A stretch of DNA of 64,000 nt, taken from Ceratopteris richardii. Taxonomy: Eukaryota; Streptophyta; Polypodiopsida; Polypodiales; Pteridaceae. Location: the NCBI GenBank assembly GCA_020310875.1, contig CM035428.1, forward strand, positions 109,752,245-109,816,244, in the 5' to 3' direction. Both the position numbers and the translations under genes were made by a program. The notes below the pieces were generated by a model. That model saw only the letters and a program-made list of their open reading frames with translations. It was not told the origin of the DNA and searched no databases. Every line of letters begins with the position of its first letter. Position 1 is the stretch's first letter. Shown here one piece after another: positions 43,601 through 53,883 of the stretch.

Positions 43601-43680
43601 TGCAGACATTCGAAGAGGCATTTTTCAAAGGATTTTTTGAAATGGAATAAAAAATCTTTGTCAAAATATCTTCTAACTTA
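40668..43680 (+). pseudogene. G5 accessory region (third copy)
   Basis: The first part carries LTHDLIIEAFGWEKDKN and HQHFCFPNMHRYTAPQKSI, equivalent to the later half of the G2 N-terminal block. A 324-codon open stretch (41305-42279) and its continuation to about 42950 are charged and strongly helical: a coiled coil rich in E, K and Q (for example EIENKKLQEQIREL). The end (about 43080-43640) resembles the C-terminal block weakly, with NYPLLPSPPWNY-like and FWISRYATVPD stretches. It lacks the proline-rich zone seen in G2 and G3. It is broken, with several breaks, and is the most diverged of the three copies. Confidence 0.55.
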
Positions 43681-44287
43681 AATGCGCGACTGGTGGCCAA
43701 CATGCACCAAATGATGCCAGGGTAAAGTCAAACCAATGGAAGGAACTGATGATATGTTAAGCCAATTCACTTAACCATCGAGAGCAGAAAGTCATACAAA
43801 CATATGCACGTCGACACAAAAAGCCTGTTGGGCACGACAAAGGTCAAGAGGAGGGACGTGTGGAAGGGGATTCAAGCAAAAAGAGAAGAAGAAGGAGATC
43901 AAAGAATAAAATGGCTTAGTGAAGAAAAAGCTCATAAAGAAAAGAACAACCCTCTGCCCAAAGCCCCACAGGGGCACACATTAGGCGACAACACCAGAGA
44001 ACCAGGTCCTAAGGAATGGAAATAAAGAAAGATAACAACTAGGACTTTTCATGGGAGGTTGCACACAGCTTCCTCATCCACCAGGCGCATGAGGTGGAAA
44101 GAAATGAACAGGCTAAGCAATGCATCAAGAGACAACACCAAAGGACTAGGGCCCGAAGAATGAAAACAAAAGAATCACAACTAGGCTCTTTAGAAAGGAG
44201 ACAATACACAAAGGATTCTTCATCGGATAAGATAACCAATTGTCTGAGAATTCTAGACGCTTCTCCCTCTACTGGATGCGTGCAATA
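43681..44287 (+). other. G5 3' untranslated region, first part
   Basis: Purine-rich, non-coding. A unit of about 140 bp beginning CCAGGTCCTAAGGAATGG near 44001 recurs as ACTAGGGCCCGAAGAATG near 44145. A third copy is on the far side of the copia, in inverted orientation near 59225-59180 (CAGGTCCCAGAGGATG on the minus strand). The five bases CAATA at 44283-44287 are the left target duplication of the copia element. Confidence 0.55.
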
Positions 44288-45595
44288 TGTTAAGGAAACA
44301 CTCACAAATTTGACACAACAAACAAGAGAGAAACGGAATCTTCCAGAAAATCAGTGCACAGGTGTACAGTATGCGAAGTTAGTGCGCGGCGACCGCATAA
44401 CAGAGCAATTAACCGCGGCGGACGCGTCAGGCGCGCATAACGCAAATTGAAGAATGACAGAGCAAAGGAGCGGCAAAGAAAGTGTATATATATACAACAA
44501 AGGTTGAAGAAAGAGAGAGTGTGCGTGTATGCGAGTGACGCAGATATACACAGAGAGGGAATCATAGTCGATACACAGAGGAGAACGAGAGACTGAGAGA
44601 AGACGCCATAGATCGCGTATGAGTGAAGAGAGTTAGAAGTTCTCAGAAGACGCCATAGATCGCGTATGTACAGATGAATAACACAAGCCTGAAGTGTCGG
44701 GTCTTTTCATCTGAAGAGAGATGGTAATAAGAAACTACTCACTGTAGGAGAGTTTCTGTAGCTTGAGCGAGAAGAGGCCAAGCTTACTTGTACACATCTT
44801 CTCTAATCGAAAACACATGTTCATGTGCATGTCTGCGCGCAATCTTTACTTGTGAAGAATCTGAAGTTATTTCGTGTTACGGTAGGAAGTTCCATTTCTC
44901 GTTTACTATCACGACTCGTTACTAAACGTGCTTCAGTACCTTCTCTGTAAACGCATGTTTCGGCGTATAACAGTTTACTCAGTAAACATATTTCAGTAAT
45001 TTGTCGGTCAGTTACAGTTTCTCAGAAATCTGGATTTTTCGGTAAATCAACGAAGTATAACTCGTAGCAGAGTTTGAAGCTTTGTGTGAGAGATAGCTCA
45101 TCTTGTAGCTAGACATCTCTACTTTAAGCTGATCACAGTTTCCGGTGGAATGAAGATGTACACACAGTACAAAAGTTAACCGGAAAGTAGCAGTTCAGAA
45201 CTGTGAAGTTTCCAGAAGGAAGTTCATTCGGTGAAGGAAGCTCACACACTACTTCCTTACTTCACATAAGTTCATCTGAAGCAATTACGAACAGAACTAA
45301 GTTTATTTCGGTGAAGTTCCGGCACAACTACGGTGTCAGTCCAGTAACAGTCTGGTAAAGTTCCGGTGGAACTCATGTCGCAGAATAACGCAGTTAAAGC
45401 AACGTTAAGTAGGCTGAGCTACTGTTGATTACAGAGGTGTTCTGAATCACTCTAGTTTAGCATTTACTACGGTGGCGCGGCAATTTCCGCAGGCCTGATA
45501 GAGTTCAAGCCTTGTCGCGAAACTCACCTTCAGGGCGAAAGTATTTCCGCAACAGTAGGCGTTAGAGCCGAAGTTTTCGCCAACAAATCCCAACA
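44288..45595 (+). repeat. Copia 5' LTR (1,308 bp)
   Basis: The ends are TGTTAAGG and CCCAACA. The TATA-like run TATATATATA is at 44485-44494. A direct repeat, AGAAGACGCCATAGATCGCG, occurs at about 44599 and 44646. The 87-codon frame seen on the opposite strand at 44302-44565 recurs in the other LTR only because the LTRs are copies. Confidence 0.92.
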
Positions 45596-45597
45596 TT

Positions 45598-45609
45598 TGG
45601 TATCAGAGC
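45598..45609 (+). promoter_or_regulatory. Primer binding site, initiator tRNA-Met
   Basis: TGGTATCAGAGC follows the LTR by two bases, the classic plant copia primer site. Confidence 0.95.
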
Positions 45610-45626
45610 CTAGAATATTCTCTATC

Positions 45627-46506
45627 ATGGCAGATCATGTCCAAATAGATAAACTGGACAGAGATAATTATCCTGCATGGGTAATGCGCATGGAAGCCTT
45701 ACTTATGAGTAAGGACTTAATGACGTACGTGACCGGAGAAGAAAAGAAACCGACTTTCGAAGATGATAGTCAACTGGAAAAAGAAGAACTAGATGCCCTA
45801 AAGCTATGGCAGAAGAAAGATGCAACGGCAAGAGCCTACATCTACAACACTGTGTCAGATCATCTACTACCGCACATTAGAGGTTTGGAGAAAGCAGAGG
45901 ACATATGGAGCGCATTGGAAGATCACTTCCAGAATACTACGAAAGCTAGGAAGGCCAGCCTATGGTCCGAGTTCACAACGTTCAAAAAGAAGCCGAGTCA
46001 AAGCATCAGTGACTACGTCACTAAAATGAAGGATCTAGCAGATAGTCTTGGATCTATAAATGAAGAAGTCGAAGATCATAGATTGATAGCGCAAGTGCTC
46101 ACAGGGTTGAGAGGAGATGAAAGGTGGAAACCTTTCGTACTATCAACTGAACTCTCCCTAAATCATTTTGTACCAGAGTTAAATCAGCTGCTCGGTTTGA
46201 TGCTCACATATGAGCAAGACCTGAAAGGAGACGCAGACAAAGGACAAAGCTCTGCAATGTATATGAAGAATAAGAAGAAAGACAAAGGCAAGTCAAAAGA
46301 TGAAGAAGAGTCGAGCTCTCAGGCCTATTACGCAAGAGGTAAAGGCACTGGCAGAGGAAGAGCAAGAGGAAGAAGCCGCCAGAATACCACCAAGAAAGCT
46401 TGCTGGATCTGTGGACTAAGTAACCATCTGGCGCATGACTGTTGGCACAATCAACAAGGATCAAATCAAAATCAAAGCAACAATAGCAGAGGCAGTAGCG
46501 GAAGAA
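45627..46506 (+). CDS. Copia gag (UBN2 type), N-terminal part through the zinc knuckle
   Basis: The first ATG is at 45627 (MADHVQIDKLDRDNYPAWVMR), the usual start of plant copia gag with the DNYxxW motif. UBN2-type helices follow (DIWSALEDHFQNTTKARKA, FTTFKKKPSQSISDYVTKMK), then a K-rich zone and a CCHC knuckle CWICGLSNHLAHDC near 46399-46440. Capsid and nucleocapsid functions are known for the family. The frame formally continues into the simple repeat, which is not part of gag. Confidence 0.9.
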
Positions 46507-47271
46507 ACATACATATATACTCACACATACAAGCATACACATACACATATACATACCAACACTTACACATACATACATACACTTACGTATACATACACAT
46601 GCATACATGCATTCACATACACTTACACATACATACACATACATGCATATGCATAAACATATACATACATACACATACATAGTAAATACATACCCACACA
46701 CATACATATATACACACACACATACATGCATACACATACACATATATATACACTTACACATACATACATACACTTACATATACATACATACACACACATA
46801 CATGCATACACATACACATATGCATACCCTTACACATACATACATACCCACACATACACATATACACATACATACATGCATACACATACACATATACATA
46901 CATACATACATACACATACAAAGTAAATACATACCCACACATATACATATACACACACACACATACATGCATACACATACACATATACATACACTTACAC
47001 ATAAATACATACACTTACATATACATACACAAACATACACACATACACATATACATATGCATACACTTACACATACATACACATATACACACATACATGC
47101 ATATACATACACATATACATACATACACATACATAGTAAATACATATCCACACACATACATATATACACACACATCCATGCATACACATACACATATACA
47201 TACACTTACACATACATGCATACACTTACATATACATAAATACACATACATACCCACACATACACATATAC
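46507..47271 (+). repeat. ACATAC-type microsatellite with higher-order repeats
   Basis: About 770 bp of ACATAC/ACATATAC units. A marker, AGTAAATACATA(C/T)CCACAC, occurs at 46681, 46922 and 47135, giving longer periods of about 241 and 213 bp. All open frames here are artefacts of the repeat. It marks the left junction of the inferred inversion. Confidence 0.92.
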
Positions 47272-47880
47272 ACAATCCATTGCCAACTGGTGATCGTCCT
47301 CTAGTACAAACATATGATAGAAGAAGATATGGAGGATGGAATAGAGGACCACTTCCTTTAGATGGAGAGATTTTTAACTTTCGGGGCAATTGCTATATGA
47401 TTTCTCCCTCCACTATTAGTGGTGCTAGTCACAGTCTTTATACTGTAGAGGATTTGTATGTGCCTTCGAACTTTGAAGTCACTCTTATGTCATTTTGTGG
47501 TCCTATATATGGATGGAGAGATTGGCATCGACTTACATGTTATGTTCTAAGCATGACTACTTGTGGATTATGCCTGAATGCAACTTCTCTTGCTAGTAGA
47601 GGGATTACACATGCTGAAAATGAAAGATTATATATTGATAGAAGACCTTACCCGCATGGAAACATAACATGTTTAATAAACATTAGTCGAGGATATAATA
47701 GTTCAGTGACTAATTGCACATTTGAGGAGCATGAAAATAGTCACGAATCACCATACATGAGTAGAAATGTAGCAAGATACATAGTTGCCAACGCTATTAC
47801 TTCATAACATGCTAGTGATGAGTTATTAGTGAATTATGGATGACATAGACCTCCAAGAGCACCTTTTGGCTAGAGAGAAA
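47272..47880 (+). pseudogene. SET-domain-like fragment upstream of a CACTA transposase
   Basis: The translation from about 47272 shows, in SET-domain order, a region with FCGPIYGWRDWH, YIDRRPYPHGNITCLINISRG followed by TNC (compare the SET core GNxxRFINHSxxxxNC), and, past an in-frame stop at 47805-47807, SDELLVNYG (compare EELLxxYG). This is the fold of protein-lysine methyltransferases. The NHS core is degenerate (INIS), and further stops follow near 47844 and 47871, all explainable as C-to-T type decay of CAA/TGG codons. It lies about 120 bp upstream of TNP2 sequence in the same orientation. It may be a captured host fragment or a normal part of this transposon. Confidence 0.55.
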
Positions 47881-48000
47881 TGAAAACTTTCTAATTGATT
47901 GAAACTCTTTTAAAATTAGCTTACATATTTAAATTTTTGTTTAAAGTTTACTTTTCATTCATTTATGGAATACTAATGGTTTGCATTCTTGTGTGTAGAT

Positions 48001-51000
48001 TCCTATGTATGATGTTGATGATGTTCCACCACACCATTCAGAGTCGCCAGTAAGACCTCATTTATTAGAAGCTTCCATGAGGAGGCTATGCAAAAGTGAT
48101 CCTGTCCAATATGCAAGATTGAAAGACCTATATTCAAAAGAAGATAAAGCACAAGATTTTTGTGATAATGATGAAGATGATGGCATGACAAGTTTTATTG
48201 AGGATTGGTATCAAAATGACAGTGAAAGCATTCATATTTCTAGAAATGAGAAATATCTTTGAGAACAATGTTTAAAGCATATATATGAAGGAAGTTGCTT
48301 GACATGACTAAGTGCAAGATTACTTATCCTCAATGTTTAAAATTGTTTTAGTAACATATCTATTTCGGCACTATTAAGGTATAATTTTTAGTTTTCTATT
48401 TATTTGTTTATTTATTTATTTTCATTCATATTATCTTTTTTCATGAACTTAAAAGTTAGTATTTGAAAAGTTTTTATGAAGCAAGAATATTCTTCCTACA
48501 TCACATGATGAAATGAAGAAGATACTCAAAAATCTTGGTATATATTATGAGTGTATACATGCATGTCCTAACGATTGTCTTTTATATAGAGGTGGATAGG
48601 CAGACTTTTTGACATGTCCAAAATGTCAATATCCTCGAATAAGGATGAAGAGGAAAAAATCCCAAAAAAGGTATTGAGAAATTTTTCATTGGCTCCACAA
48701 ATTAAACATATATTTCAAAGCCTTGAATTATCAAAGCTTTTGACATGGGGATTTGATCATAAAAGTACTGATGGAGTAATGAGAATTCTAGTAGAGTGCA
48801 ACTTTTCAACATATTGATTCTAGATGGCCTGAGTTTGCACAAGAGCCACACAATCAAAAGTTATGAGTTGCATTAGATGAGGTTAATCCATTTTTTATGA
48901 AATCTAACAATCAACATGGCATGTGGTAGTCATTAACTACAATCTCCCACCATACCTTAGCATTAAAAAGGAACATTTAATGCTTTCACTTTTAATCTCG
49001 AGAAAAAAGACAAGTTAAAGATATCGAAAAGCATTAATCAGAGACACATTATGGTTCACAGAATTGTGGCTTGGACTACATATGATTTTCTAGTATATGG
49101 TGTCTCTTCACCTAATGATGTCATTTTTTTTGTTTAATATGTATACAATTGTATGTGAGTTAATCTAATTATATTTTTATGGTTTTCATGATGCAAGAAT
49201 ATCTACTAAGGGATATAAGGCTTGCCCTTATTGTGGTGATTGGTTGAGATCAGTTTATAGTAAGAATCTCAAAAAAAAAATTATCTTTGACATCCATAGT
49301 TCTTACCTGATGATCATCCATTAAGATGCAAAAGATAAGGGTTACATTTTAATGGAAAGATTGAAACAGGTCAGTGTCCAAAACCAATAACACCTATGGA
49401 TTGGTATCGAAAATGGATAGATGGGCCCCTTATGGATCCAGAATCCGAAATCTTCAGTGATGATGAAGATGATGAGAATGTAAAGATTAGAGATAAAGGA
49501 AAATTGGTGCTAGCAAAGAATATATCGATATGGTATTCTTTTGAGTATTGGAGAGCATTAAAGGTCTATCATCTTCTTGATCCTGTGCATATATTCAAGA
49601 ATATTCGCTATTCATTATGGCAACATCTTCTTGGATTAAAAGACACAATAGCATCAAGAAATGATTTAAAGGATCAAAACTCAAAACCAAAGTTATGGCC
49701 AATTTTTTATAGAAATGGAGAAGAAACAACTTATGCACCTGCTCCTTGGATACTTGCAATAAGAGAGATACAAACTATCAACAATAGGATTCAATCGATT
49801 CAAACACCTACAAGATATAGAGCATCTTTCCAAACATGTTTATATGGATGATAGGAGCTTATCTGGGTTAAGGACACATGATTTGAATAACTTTCTAAAG
49901 CATATTATACCTCTGGTTATCAATGGATGTACAACAAAAGGAGTAGGAAACGTGATCTATCATCTTGGATCACTTATAAGGTAATTATCATACTTTTATA
50001 TTTATTATATAAGACTATTTGTTATCTTATTTTTGAAGTAATTTCTTTATAATTTGATTTATGATAATAATAGGTGGATTACATCAAAAGAGATTGACAA
50101 AGACTCAATCCCACAAAAGAAACGCAAATGTAGGGAGCTACTATGTTTGATGGAGAAAGAGCTTCCAACATCATTTTTTGATATTCAAGTTCATTTATTA
50201 GTCCATCTTGTGGATGAAATAGAGATTACAAGTGTTCTAAACACTCGACGAATGTTTTGGGTCGAGCAATTTATGGGAATATTAAAAGATTATGTGCAAA
50301 AAAGAGCAAAACCAGAAGGATCTATGACAAAGGGATGGATGCTTTAGTGCATGTACTATGTTAGTGAATACTTTGAAAGAATTCATGAAGAAGCTCCACA
50401 TGCATTGACCAATGAGTCTTCTTCAAAAATAAGAGATGAGGTATTATCAGGTAAAGGAGTTCCATTTCAATTTACATTACAAGAGAAAAGTGATGTTTCT
50501 ACTTTTGTAGCATATAATAACGAATGCATGCAAACCTTCATTAGAGAGTATGAACATGAACTTCAAAATCTCTGAAGTAAAAGATGGAGAAACAAAAGAT
50601 ATAGACATAATCTTGTTGGTGATGAAAATACAAATATATCTTCTTTCATGGATTGGCTATATACTCATATGCAATGAGCCAATGCAAATAATGAACAAAT
50701 TTCAGATGAGCAGAGGGAGCTAATGATAGGTTATAAAAGAAAGGTAATTTAATTTTAAGAATATTCTATTTGTTCACATACATGTATACTAGTTTCTTCT
50801 AACTGTATGCTTTGATTTTTATTGCAAGCTTGAATGTTCACAAATATGTAGGCTTTTGGACAGAATATTAGAATCAAAATGATTGATTCTTTATGTAAAA
50901 CAGAGCATTCTAGCATTGTTGCTTGTTTCAAGCAACTATCCCGTGCTAGCTCAAAAGATATGAACCTTATACATAGTGAAGTTGGATACATAGGAACCAT

Positions 51001-51494
51001 CGTTGGTATTTATGAAATATTGTTTTGTATGTTCAAATAGGTAAAAGAAAGTTTTTATTTTTTATGATATAGTTTATTATTTTTTTAAGCACATAATAAT
51101 GAATTTTTGCTTTTTTATTCTGATAGACTATTTTGAAGATTGATTGGTTTCGAGCTGAGTATAAAGGTAGTAATTCCACCTTAAGAAGTGAATTAACTAG
51201 GTTTTGGGAAATTGATTCTTCAAAAATAATGTGATTAACTAGAGAACCATATATTGTTCCTAGGCATATTATACAAGCATTTTTTTTTATAAAAACCGTG
51301 ATGCTAATCCCTAGTGGCCAGTCATTCATGTTCAACCTAGAGATTGGAAATTGTTTGAACACTTTCTTGTCACAAATATCGAAGAAAGTCGTGTTGATGA
51401 TTCATCATCGGATATTGATATATCGAAATCTCAAAGAGAAATTAGAATCATTGTACATGACAATGATAATAATCTACTTGATAAAGCTGATAAT
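48001..51494 (+). mobile_element. Decayed CACTA (En/Spm) transposon, TNP2-type transposase
   Basis: Recognisable in order: an N-terminal exon-like stretch (48005-48262) preceded by a TTGTGTGTAG acceptor-like end; the YEGSCLT lead and CPNDCLLYRG motif near 48290 and 48568; FSLAPQIKHIFQS near 48690; the SxDxxNPF equivalent (ALDEVNPFF) near 48870; a YNLPPYLSIKK stretch near 48940; KACPYCGDW near 49220; a DPVHIFKN helix near 49580; a DUF4218-like block (QVHLLVHLVDEIEI to FMGILKDYVQKRAKPEGS) at 50090-50350; and a DUF4216-like end (LKIDWFRAEY to PVIHVQPRDW) at 51130-51345. Transposase_21 proteins cut and paste CACTA elements. Many stops and frame changes show that it is dead. The terminal CACTA repeats were not found; the right end is interrupted by the G5 LTR. 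Confidence 0.85.
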
Positions 51495-51568
51495 TGTGTA
51501 CCTAAGCCGTGAAGTCTTAAGGACTTGTGTCAAAGAGACTAAATCTCAATCGCCCCATAAGTGCATAT

Positions 51569-52649
51569 TTGAAACATCAAGCTTACACTATGCTTGAGGT
51601 GGATTTGATCTACATCGAAGGCTATCACGTCGAAAGAATATCCGTTGGAGAGTTCTTTTTCATATGCTCATTTATTGTATTTTTTTGAGAATATTTTGAT
51701 GGCTCATTTACCGTCGTAAAAGCCTTGACCTTGACACATGTAAAGATAGAAATATAGAGCCAAAATCCCACGAAATGTTGGTGGTTGAAGTTGCATTCAA
51801 TCAAGCAAATCAAGTCACCTAAAAGTAGATCAATCAAGATCTTCACTTTTCCTGGATTGTAGGGAAGTGAATTGATTCCCTCCAACAACCATTCCCACCT
51901 TCATTTGAATTCAAATTCAACTTGTAAAAGTCGTGGAACACTCCTAGAGGCTATATAAGGAGTTGAAATCACTTGTAAAATACATGGAAGCAATATACAT
52001 ACACTTGTGACCATCATTGTCTTGGTCCTTCAATTTTCTGCATCGTCTTCTTCGCCAACAGTAATCTTGCAGAGGCTGCTGCTCTCTCCTCAGAGCTCCA
52101 AATTGAGTGCAAGAGGACTCATTGGAAATGTATTAGTGTCTTGTTTATGCCTGTAAAGTTTCAAAGCATTTGGTTCAGCAGATTTGGAGAAATCTCAGTT
52201 TTTCTGCCTCGGGGTCAATCTCTACGTATTCCTGAAAAATAGGAAGTACCACCGGTGAATGTCACATTCATTCCTAAAGCATATTTTGCTTATTCCTTAT
52301 AATTTTGTGCATTCCATACACTCAACCCTATGTGTATCACTCCCATAAAAGGTTTTTTTCTAATTCTAATCACGCTGGTCGCTATGGGCATTTGAAGTTC
52401 ATTGTCTCTTCCATAGATAGTAAGTTTTTTTGAGCTAGTCGACCCGCGAACCTATTTGTTTTGTATCGACTCATTCTCCTTGATGCTCCAAGGTACATAG
52501 TGTGTTTCTTTGCACTTATCACATGCCTATAAGGTCTATTTGAGTCTCCATAAGCTCAAGGGCTGGTCTTGTGCCGGTTGGCTTGACCAAACTTCATCGC
52601 TTCGAAACGCACTTTTCTACCTTCGACAAGCTTGTCCAAGTTTCTTTCA
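51569..52649 (+). repeat. Copia C 5' LTR
   Basis: It has the TATA box TATATAAG at 51952-51959 and ends TTTCTTTCA before the primer site. The start is set by the CATAT target duplication and alignment to the 3' LTR. Confidence 0.85.
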
Positions 52650-52650
52650 G

Positions 52651-52662
52651 TGGTATCAGAGC
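52651..52662 (+). promoter_or_regulatory. Copia C primer binding site (initiator tRNA-Met)
   Basis: TGGTATCAGAGC stands one base after the LTR and 9 bp before the gag ATG at 52672. Confidence 0.95.
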
Positions 52663-52671
52663 TAGTTCAAG

Positions 52672-53883
52672 ATGGGTGACAGCTTTTCCTCAATGATCGA
52701 GAAGCTTGATCGACACAACTACACGGCTTGGCAAATCAGAATGGAGGCCTATTTGCAAGGTAGAAATCTTTATGGAATTGTAGCAGGTGATGAAGCTATG
52801 CCTATTCCAAGATCCAAAGGAGGACCTACACAAGAGGAGAGAGATAAGCTCACACTTTGGTGCACAAGGGATGCTCAAACAAGGTCGTACATACTAAACT
52901 CTATCTCTGACTTCCTATTACCACATATTAGAGGATGCAAGACATCTCAAGAGACTTGGGATGCCCTGGAGACTTTCTTTTCTGCTAGGACCAAAGCAAG
53001 AAAGAATCATCTTTGGAATGACTTCAACCAAATTAAGAAGACACCTAAACAAACCATCACAGAGTTTGTTACCAAAGTCAAAGAGGTTGCGGATCAGTTA
53101 GCATCCATTGGAGAGCTGATTGAAGAAGAGGTCATCATGAGGCAAATTCTCAACGGCATTCGAAGTGATAAGCAATGGCAATCCTTCACGACGGCTTACG
53201 ATCTCATCATGGATGTGCAAACTCTAGACTTCAACATCTTCCTTGGACAACTCTTCAATCAAGAAGCCAACAATAGCATAAAGGAAGGTAACTCTTATCA
53301 TGGTAATTCAACTAGTGCTCTATATGCAGATAAGAAGGATAAGAAGCAGAAAGGCAAGAAGAAGGAAGAAGACGAAGAAGAGACTTCCCAAGCCAACTTT
53401 GCAAGCAAGAGCAAGTGGAAAGGGAAGAAGAAAGGACCAAAGCAAGACAAAGCCAAAGGTCAGAATGTTCAACCTTGTGCCATATGCGATAAGACCAACC
53501 ACACCACTCAGAATTGCTGGTTCAATGGGAAGACCCAGAAAGGAAGTGGAAGAGGTGGATATGGTGGCAATAGAGGCAGAGGTGGACACAACTTCAACAA
53601 TAACAATAGAAGCTATAATAGAAGGGACTACAACAATTATTCAGAAGATCAACCACATGAAGACTCATTACTTCTCATGAATCTAAGCCACAAAGAAGGT
53701 AAAGAAGATGATCATTTGTTCTACATAGATTCAGGATGTTCGAATCATGTTGCAGGCAACATTGCTCTTCTATCTGACTTCGAAAGCCCAAAGCATAGAC
53801 ATGAAGTGCAGGGGATGACACGAGGCACAATGTGGAGAAGATTGGTAATGTCAAAGCTTCTAATGGCAGGACAAACATTCTGA
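52672..53883 (+). CDS. Copia C gag and start of protease
   Basis: The ATG at 52672 begins MGDSFSSMIEKLDRHNYTAW, the canonical copia gag start. UBN2 helices follow (ARKNHLWNDFNQIKK, ITEFVTKVKEVADQLASIGE), then a K-rich segment, a zinc knuckle CAICDKTNHTTQNC near 53476-53517, a glycine- and asparagine-rich stretch and the protease active site YIDSGCSNHVAGN near 53725. Gag and pol are usually one frame in this family. Confidence 0.9.
   Translation: MGDSFSSMIEKLDRHNYTAWQIRMEAYLQGRNLYGIVAGDEAMPIPRSKGGPTQEERDKLTLWCTRDAQTRSYILNSISDFLLPHIRGCKTSQETWDALETFFSARTKARKNHLWNDFNQIKKTPKQTITEFVTKVKEVADQLASIGELIEEEVIMRQILNGIRSDKQWQSFTTAYDLIMDVQTLDFNIFLGQLFNQEANNSIKEGNSYHGNSTSALYADKKDKKQKGKKKEEDEEETSQANFASKSKWKGKKKGPKQDKAKGQNVQPCAICDKTNHTTQNCWFNGKTQKGSGRGGYGGNRGRGGHNFNNNNRSYNRRDYNNYSEDQPHEDSLLLMNLSHKEGKEDDHLFYIDSGCSNHVAGNIALLSDFESPKHRHEVQGMTRGTMWRRLVMSKLLMAGQTF

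Larger units (their letters stand above)
44288..46506 (+). mobile_element. Split copia element, 5' half
   Basis: It consists of a 5' LTR (44288-45595), an initiator-Met primer site and gag up to just past the zinc knuckle, after which the sequence passes into a microsatellite. The other half, gag C-terminus to 3' LTR, lies on the minus strand at 59243-63905. Both halves have 1,308-bp LTRs that look almost identical, and the outer flanks share CAATA. The element was therefore very young when it was divided. Confidence 0.85.

Noticed and set aside
44302-44565. 87-codon frame shared by both copia LTRs (also 60273-60536)
   Set aside because: LTR identity explains it; it lies opposite to the element's transcript.
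46507-47271. Interstitial telomere array
   Set aside because: The unit is ACATAC/ACATATAC, not TTTAGGG or a known plant telomere variant.
46204-47389. Long H/T/Y or C/V/Y-rich open frames on both strands
   Set aside because: Translations of the ACATAC microsatellite, not genes.
47272-47880. SET fragment as a working host gene
   Set aside because: The NHS core is degenerate and in-frame stops lie before and after the last conserved motif; the upstream end is cut by a microsatellite.
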